Source: Neofamilia sp964346535 (GTDB lineage Bacteria; Bacillota; Clostridia; Tissierellales; Peptoniphilaceae). From it: a stretch of 11,078 nt of DNA. The stretch spans positions 1 to 11,078 of the forward strand of contig CAYFUN010000035.1 in the NCBI GenBank assembly GCA_964346535.1. Direction: 5' to 3'. The notes under the pieces are model-generated. The model ran no database searches, was not told the DNA's origin, and saw only the letters and a program-made list of their open reading frames with translations. Below, piece after piece: positions 6,650 to 11,078 of this stretch (position 1 is the stretch's first letter; each line of letters begins with the position of its first letter). The position numbers and the translations under genes are program-made.

Positions 6650-8303
6650 TAAGGTCTCTAAAATCAATTTTTCCTAAATCAAAATCTTCTAGGTCCAAGT
6701 CCATTAACTTGTCCTGGCCAAGTAGGTCTACAAGAACTTGAGGAGGCAAAATTAAAACTTGAACGTGGTCTCCGGCTTTAAGTTGGCCTGGTTTAAAAGT
6801 TGCCATCTGCCTAGTTGTTAGTGGCAGTTCTCTCTCGTACTGGTCTCTTAAAACTAAAAGACCATCGTCATAAGAGTGGACCCTATAAACTGGTGCAGTC
6901 TTATAGTCAATAAGTTTTTTTGGCCTTTCAAGAAGCCTGGCATTTTCATAAGAATCAAATCTCATTAAAATTACGTCCATAAAGTCTAGGTCCAAGTCTC
7001 CAGGAAAAATTCCTGAATCTTTTAGGTCAAAAACTTTTTCTTCTCCGCCAATCATTGACTCAGCTGTAAATTTAAAGTCTGAACTTATAGGAATTGTAAT
7101 TCTCCTAAGTTCTTCCTTGCCTTGGAAAAGGTCTACGTCATTAAAGACTATAATGTTGGCTTCATTATAGCCAGCATAAGATGTGTAGCCCATGTAGACA
7201 TTTTTTAGAGGCATCCTGTCTTTGACATAAGTTTCAAAAACTTGGCCTGGGTCCTTAATTGGTCCAAGAATATTTTTCTTCTTATCTGCTGCAAAGAGTT
7301 TGGTGTCCTTAGTTATAAGAGCCTTCACTCCATCAAGATTAATTTCATAAGAACCTGTATAGTCGCCAGAAAAATGTGTGGACTCTCTAGCTGACACTAA
7401 ACTTTGAGCAAGACCTTGCCAGTTGCCATCGATTCCTAAATCTCTTGGATTGCCAAGTTCCATAATTATTTCAACGTGATTGTTTTCATCTGCAATAAAT
7501 CTAATTAAAGACCCTGGTCTGGCTGTATTTTTATAAAAGTCAAGGCCACTAGTTTCTTGGGCAAATCTTGTATTTTCGTCTATGCTATAAAGATTTTTCG
7601 AATCTTGGTTGACTTCTAAAATTCCTCCTTGAAACTTTGAAACAATGCCTAACTTGTCGCCAAAGTCCACAGAGTTTTTCTCAATTTTACCAAGAATATC
7701 TCTGGCGTTGTAAACCATAACAAAGGCGTCTTCTCTAGAAATTCTCTTTCTTGAATCGTCGTAGGAAATATCTTCAAGAAGGCCAAGTTCTCCTGCCCAT
7801 TTCATATAAGAAACTGACCAAATAGCATTTTCTTCGTCTTCCTTGGTCAAATCACTTTTACAAATTCTGACTAACATAGTCGCCAGTTCTTCGTAGGAAA
7901 TATCTTTTTCAGGCAAAAATTTTCCATTTGGATAGCCGACAATAACTTTCCTGCCAAGATTTTTATCTAAGTTTTCTGTAGTCAAGGCATTTATATAGCC
8001 AGATGCCCAGTGGTCGGCCTTAAGGTCTGCAAAAGCTAAGGCAGTTCCCTTTAAGCTTTCAGCTATTTGGTCCAGGTCTAAAAGACTAACTAGAAGTTTT
8101 GAAATTTCTGCCCTAGTAATATTTTCATCAAGGGCATAATCAATTCCATTATCTTCAGTGGTCCTGCCAATGACAATTTTGTTGTCAATTAAATACTGGA
8201 CCTTCATAGATTTATTTATATAAACTTCCTCTGCCTGAGCAAGGCCAGAAGAGTTTATTAAAATTAAGACTAGCAAGATAAAATAAAATATCTTCTTTTT
8301 CAA
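6650..8303 (-). CDS. Secreted S-layer homology (SLH) domain protein, N-terminal part
   Basis: 551 codons are visible before the gap; with the downstream piece the protein would have about 708 residues. A Sec signal peptide is clear at 1-24 (MKKK, hydrophobic core, then LAQA before EE). Three SLH repeats follow at about 31-76, 90-146 and 162-202, each ending in the family pattern seen best as N61-I-T-R-A-E-I-S-K-L-L; repeats 2 and 3 have DISYEEL and RISREDA. Family knowledge: three SLH repeats anchor a protein non-covalently to pyruvylated cell-wall polymer. The remaining 500 or so residues are acidic and beta-rich and not recognised; no enzyme motif was found. The start is TTG 8303-8301, with AAGGGTGG four bases upstream; no ATG occurs until residue 34. 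It lies first in the operon, ahead of ecfA1. Confidence 0.85.
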
Positions 8304-8338
8304 AAAACCACCCTTTTCAGTCTTATTTATTCTCTACT

Positions 8339-8366
8339 ATTATACTTGATAATAAGATATTTTAAA
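8339..8366 (-). promoter_or_regulatory. Probable promoter of the SLH-ECF-truA operon
   Basis: A perfect -10 box TATAAT lies at 8344-8339 on the minus strand, about 36 bases before the TTG start. At the expected distance only a poor -35 (TTTAAA, 16-base spacing) is seen. A weak -35 together with the repeats just upstream would fit a promoter that needs an activator, but this is inference. Confidence 0.5.
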
Positions 8367-8419
8367 GGCTTTGAGCAAATTATAATAAGATTTTCATTTT
8401 ATTTTTAGTTAAAGGCTTT
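8349..8419. repeat. Interleaved short direct repeats (A-B-A'-B') upstream of the SLH gene
   Basis: Two different short sequences each occur twice in the same order. A, ATAATAAGAT, is at 8349-8358 and 8382-8391 (33 bases apart). B, TTAAAGGCTTT, is at 8362-8372 and 8409-8419 (47 bases apart). B contains the small dyad AAAG-G-CTTT. The first A copy lies in the promoter spacer and the other copies are upstream, where regulator sites are often found. AT-rich sequence makes chance repeats more likely for A than for B. Confidence 0.5.
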
Positions 8420-8440
8420 TACTTTGTCCATAAAAGTTTT

Positions 8441-8481
8441 TAAAATAAAAATAGCCAAAGGACTTGGCGTCCTCTAGCTAT
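8441..8481 (-). terminator. Rho-independent terminator after lemA
   Basis: Minus-strand hairpin of 13 pairs (8481-8469 with 8463-8451; two G-U pairs) with the 5-base loop GCCAA, followed by TTTTATTTTA. It begins six bases after the lemA stop codon. It separates the DUF2207-lemA unit from the SLH operon. Confidence 0.87.
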
Positions 8482-8486
8482 AAATT

Positions 8487-9026
8487 TTACTGCCAGCTTG
8501 GCATTTGGTTTTTGTTTTCACTTAGGGCAAAATATTTTTCTTCTTCAAGGCCCATTATAGAAGCAATTATATTTTTTGGAACTTGCTTTCTGGCCCTGTT
8601 GTACTTAGTTGCCATATCGTTAAAGGTCATTCTTGCGTAGCGAACATTGTCTTCGTACTTGTTAACAGAATCCATAGTTTTTTTATAAACCTCGCTGGCC
8701 TTTAAGTCTGGATAGGCTTCAGCCAAAGCGACAATTTTTCCAAAGGCCTGAGAGTATTGGTCTTCTGCCTTTTGAATTTCATCTAAAGATGAGTTCATAG
8801 TAACTTGATTTCTCTTTGCTATAATCTCTTCAAGAGTTTCTTTTTCGTAGTCGCTATACTTTTCTGTAGCTGAAATTAAATTTGTTAGTGCGTCCCATCT
8901 GGATTCCATTTGAACGGCAATTTGGGCCTTAGAATTTTTTAGCTTTTCAATTAAGGAAACAAAGCCGTTGTAAGTTGTCACTCCCCAAAGTCCGACAAGG
9001 ACTAGAATTATTATTGCAATTATCAT
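8487..9026 (-). CDS. lemA: LemA family protein
   Basis: 179 residues, the usual size for LemA. A single N-terminal membrane helix (about 1-19) is followed by a short extracytoplasmic segment and a long antiparallel helical bundle. Family landmarks are visible: YNGFVSLIEKLKNSKAQI after the helix, the YEKETLEEIIAKRNQV region near residue 60, AEAYPDLKASEVY near 102-114, and a KYEDNVRYARMTFNDMATKYN stretch preceding VPKNIIASIMG. The usual FP in the last motif is VP. The molecular role of LemA is not established; it is conserved next to membrane-stress or DUF2207 genes. It follows the DUF2207 gene after 18 bases with its own AAGGAG site nine bases before ATG, and a terminator follows at once, so these two genes form a complete operon. 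The pairing suggests a shared envelope function. Confidence 0.92.
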   Translation of the reverse strand: MIIAIIILVLVGLWGVTTYNGFVSLIEKLKNSKAQIAVQMESRWDALTNLISATEKYSDYEKETLEEIIAKRNQVTMNSSLDEIQKAEDQYSQAFGKIVALAEAYPDLKASEVYKKTMDSVNKYEDNVRYARMTFNDMATKYNRARKQVPKNIIASIMGLEEEKYFALSENKNQMPSWQ

Positions 9027-9044
9027 TTTTATCTGCTCCTTTTC

Positions 9045-10844
9045 TTATCTTGTTCCACCGCCAAATCCACCGCCAGAAAATCCTCCGCCTCCGCCAGTAG
9101 ATGAAAATCCACCAGAGCCAGAAGATGCCATAGCAGAAGTCAGGCTGGAATTTACTGAGTGTAAAATTATCGATGCTGTATAAGGGTTCATTCTCACTCC
9201 AGTGTCTTGATAAACTTCTGGATAAACCTTTAATTGTTCTTGAACTTTTTCAGCTAGACCTAAAAGGGCTGCCAGTTCAAGGTGGTAAGACCAAAGTTTA
9301 ACTTCACGAATTTCCCTTTCGTCCATTAGAGTAAAGTCCTTTAAAAAGTTTTTCATGCCATAGTACTTCAAAAGTTCTTTCTTCCCTGCTTCATTTAAAA
9401 ATTCTTTTTTCTTATTCTTTTCAATAAAGTGATCAATGTCTTCATAGGCCTTGTCAGATTTTAAATACTTAGAAAAATCTCTATTAAGGTCTTGGTAGTT
9501 AATTTTCTTTAAGTCGTCAGTTGTAAGTTTCATCAAATGGCTTGGGCCATCAAAACTTGCCTCATCAAGGAAGAAGTCATAAAAGATTTTTTCAATGTAG
9601 GCCATTGGCTCACTTGGGTCCTTAAAATAGAAGACGTCAATTTCCTTATTTTTTCTAAGGAACCTTTCTTTCTCTTCTTTGTCTAAGTCAATTAAGTCTT
9701 CGTTAACCCATTTGACAAAGTAGTAAAGTATTGTGGTTTGAAGATTTGTAAGACCTTCTTGGACCAAAAGCCCTAGCATCTTGTTAGGTTCAATCGAGAC
9801 ATTGTCACGAAAATAAGAATCTTTTTTCTCTGCCCTAGATAGATTTGTCTTTACCTTATTTTTACTTAAGGCGGTCACTAAAATAATTATTACTATTAAT
9901 GGAAAGAACAAGCTGAAAATTATAATTAATACTATAGGAGGGCCGTCGTTTGCAGAAACATTGTAGGTCCCGTCCTTTTCTATTTGCTTGGCAAGGTCTC
10001 TTTCGGAGAGTAAATTATTTTCCTTGTCAAGGTCATCGATGTTATAAGATGAATCTTCAAAGGCTTCAGTATAAAGATCTAAACGATTTTGGTCCCTGTC
10101 CCTAAAAGATGCAAAGGGCCCTTCAACTTCTACCAAGGCAATAAGTTGATTGTCTTCTCTTAGGGGCCTGTCTGGTCCATTTTCGTATACAACAGTATTG
10201 GCCTTGTCATCTGCCATAGCCACAAGACCTTCGTAGCCAAAGCCGTAGGTTTTTAAAACCTTGTTTGGAAAAGTTAGCTCTAATCTTATTTTTCCAACAG
10301 GATCTGAAAGATTGTCGTTAATAAACTTCCAGTGGAGAAAATAGGCGCCGTCTTTGGTTTTTTCTATAGCATTTTCAACCTTATAAGTAATTTCAAAGGT
10401 GTTGTCTGACCTTTTTTCCCCAATGCCGAAACAAAGTTCTGTATCAAACATAGTTTCATTAAAACCAAACTTGCCAGCTTTTTCTTCAAAACTTCCACCT
10501 ACATCCCAAGAAACTTCTTCAAGAGCTTGACCATTTTGGTAGACTTGAAAGTCTTTAAGCTTGGCTCCCTTTAAGCTTCCATTATTAAAGACAATATAGT
10601 GCTCAGTGCCGTCAGTGTACTTGTCGTCAAAGACCCATTTTTGTCTAATAGTCATAGTCCCATTAGAATCTACCTCAGCATTGGTATTGATTTCAGGAAT
10701 TCCATAGGTGTTTTTATTTTGGAAGATGTAGTCGCCATAAGTGCTTTTCGCAAAAACTGTTCCTGCTAAAGTAATTAAAAGGGCACAGAGTAAAAATCCT
10801 GCCAATAATTTTTTTCTATTTTTAATTTTTAAAAAATCCAACAA
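9045..10844 (-). CDS. DUF2207 (YciQ-like) membrane protein with glycine-rich C-terminus
   Basis: 599 residues of the DUF2207 family; function unknown. A signal sequence occupies 1-32 (ending TVFA), then an extracytoplasmic beta-rich domain to about 300 in which the family pattern is clear (EVDSNGTMTIRQKWVF at 57-72, YFLHWKFINDN at 168-178). One membrane helix is at about 303-325. The cytoplasmic half has a winged-helix-like region (about 355-400), a helical segment with the family's LWSYHLELAALLGLAEKV block (517-534) followed by YPEVY, and a tail at 577-598 made mostly of Gly with Ser and Phe, typical for the family. The second membrane hairpin usually found in the cytoplasmic half of relatives is not seen; residues 465-500 are strongly charged. 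The start is TTG 10844-10842, eight bases after GGGAGG; a second TTG follows directly. It is transcribed ahead of lemA. Confidence 0.88.
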   Translation of the reverse strand: MLDFLKIKNRKKLLAGFLLCALLITLAGTVFAKSTYGDYIFQNKNTYGIPEINTNAEVDSNGTMTIRQKWVFDDKYTDGTEHYIVFNNGSLKGAKLKDFQVYQNGQALEEVSWDVGGSFEEKAGKFGFNETMFDTELCFGIGEKRSDNTFEITYKVENAIEKTKDGAYFLHWKFINDNLSDPVGKIRLELTFPNKVLKTYGFGYEGLVAMADDKANTVVYENGPDRPLREDNQLIALVEVEGPFASFRDRDQNRLDLYTEAFEDSSYNIDDLDKENNLLSERDLAKQIEKDGTYNVSANDGPPIVLIIIFSLFFPLIVIIILVTALSKNKVKTNLSRAEKKDSYFRDNVSIEPNKMLGLLVQEGLTNLQTTILYYFVKWVNEDLIDLDKEEKERFLRKNKEIDVFYFKDPSEPMAYIEKIFYDFFLDEASFDGPSHLMKLTTDDLKKINYQDLNRDFSKYLKSDKAYEDIDHFIEKNKKKEFLNEAGKKELLKYYGMKNFLKDFTLMDEREIREVKLWSYHLELAALLGLAEKVQEQLKVYPEVYQDTGVRMNPYTASIILHSVNSSLTSAMASSGSGGFSSTGGGGGFSGGGFGGGTR

Positions 10845-11001
10845 ATATTCAGCCTCCCTTCATTGAACTTTAAAAATACTTCTTTTAATAAGAATATACC
10901 CAAAAACAAGATTTCTTTATAAGCCGACCTTGTTTTTACAAAATTTTTACAATTGACAAATCTGCGTTTTTTAAGTATGATAATTAGTACTGAAAATAAA
11001 T
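10845..11001. promoter_or_regulatory. Divergent intergenic region between the DUF2207-lemA operon and the tRNA
   Basis: Holds the tRNA promoter on the plus strand and the leader of the DUF2207 gene on the minus strand. For the latter, the best -10 candidate is TATATT (10898-10893) with only a weak TTATAA 18 bases further upstream, so its promoter is uncertain. A 9-bp inverted repeat, AAAAACAAG (10902-10910) and CTTGTTTTT (10929-10937) separated by 18 bases, sits between the two promoters. It could be an operator or a weak hairpin. Confidence 0.4.
10953..10981 (+). promoter_or_regulatory. SigA-type promoter of tRNA-Arg
   Basis: TTGACA (10953-10958), a 17-base spacer and TATGAT (10976-10981) make a near-consensus promoter on the plus strand. 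The predicted start near 10988 leaves a leader of about 14 bases before the mature tRNA at 11002, as is common for strongly expressed stable RNAs. Confidence 0.85.
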
Positions 11002-11078
11002 GTTTGTGTAGCTCAGCTGGATAGAGCGTTCGCCTCCTAAGCGAAAGGCCGTGGGTTCGACTCCCGCCACGAACACCA
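11002..11078 (+). tRNA. tRNA-Arg, anticodon CCT
   Basis: Complete cloverleaf with encoded CCA reaching the last base of the window. The acceptor stem is GTTTGTG with CACGAAC (one T-G pair), the D stem is GCTC/GAGC, the anticodon stem is TTCGC/GCGAA and the loop CTCCTAA gives anticodon CCT, which reads AGG. The T arm is GTGGG/CCCGC with loop TTCGACT. The discriminator base is A. AGG and AGA are by far the most used Arg codons in the genes of this window, so the tRNA serves a heavily used codon rather than a rare one. No further gene is visible downstream because the window ends here; other tRNAs could follow. Confidence 0.97.

Noticed and set aside
6461..6652. Open frames running through the N block
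   Set aside because: Their length depends on undefined bases; the 15 residues read by the SLH frame past the N block are out of frame with the real downstream coding sequence.
1..11078. CRISPR array, insertion sequence, phage or toxin-antitoxin genes
   Set aside because: No regularly spaced repeats, transposase-like frames, terminal inverted repeats or small paired toxin genes were found; the genes are mostly housekeeping or envelope functions.

Overview
The window is AT-rich and gene-dense, and it reads as a low-GC Gram-positive anaerobe. Evidence for this is the BlaI/M56 pair, three N-terminal S-layer homology repeats, a group II ECF transporter core, AAGGAGG-type ribosome binding sites and several TTG starts. 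Arginine is written almost entirely with AGA/AGG, and a tRNA-Arg(CCT) lies at the right edge. The style resembles Tissierellia/Peptoniphilaceae, but that placement is a guess from codon style and gene content, with no search behind it. All protein genes are on the minus strand. Only the tRNA is on the plus strand.

Reading the minus strand from high to low coordinates, there are three transcription units. (1) 10844-8487: a secreted/membrane DUF2207 (YciQ-like) protein followed by LemA, closed by a strong hairpin terminator at 8441-8481. (2) 8303-711: a probable eight-gene operon made of an SLH-domain surface protein, ecfA1, ecfA2, ecfT, truA, a GDT1/MneA-type cation exporter, a HAD-family protein and a PaaI-like thioesterase. 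Genes overlap or are 28-31 bp apart, and the unit ends in a terminator at 661-696. (3) 636 to beyond base 1: a promoter with two perfect dyad operators, a BlaI/MecI-type repressor gene interrupted by an in-frame TAG, and the 5' end of a BlaR1-like M56 peptidase that runs off the left edge. The tRNA-Arg(CCT) is divergent from unit 1 and has its own near-consensus promoter.

A 100-N assembly gap (6550-6649) falls inside the SLH gene. The bases on its two sides share the 7-mer TAAGGTC, and collapsing on that overlap restores one uninterrupted reading frame of 708 codons, so the gap is probably artificial.

Functionally, EcfA1-EcfA2-EcfT form the energising module for vitamin or metal S-components encoded elsewhere. 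TruA modifies tRNA and is the usual neighbour of ecfT in Firmicutes, but the ribosomal genes that normally flank this block are absent and an SLH protein sits upstream instead. No clearly new defence or mobile system is visible. The observations most worth following are the nonsense codon at a conserved Trp of the repressor, the closable gap, the cysteine-bearing tail on the cation exporter, the SLH-ECF gene fusion of operons, and the A-B-A'-B' direct repeats in front of the SLH gene.
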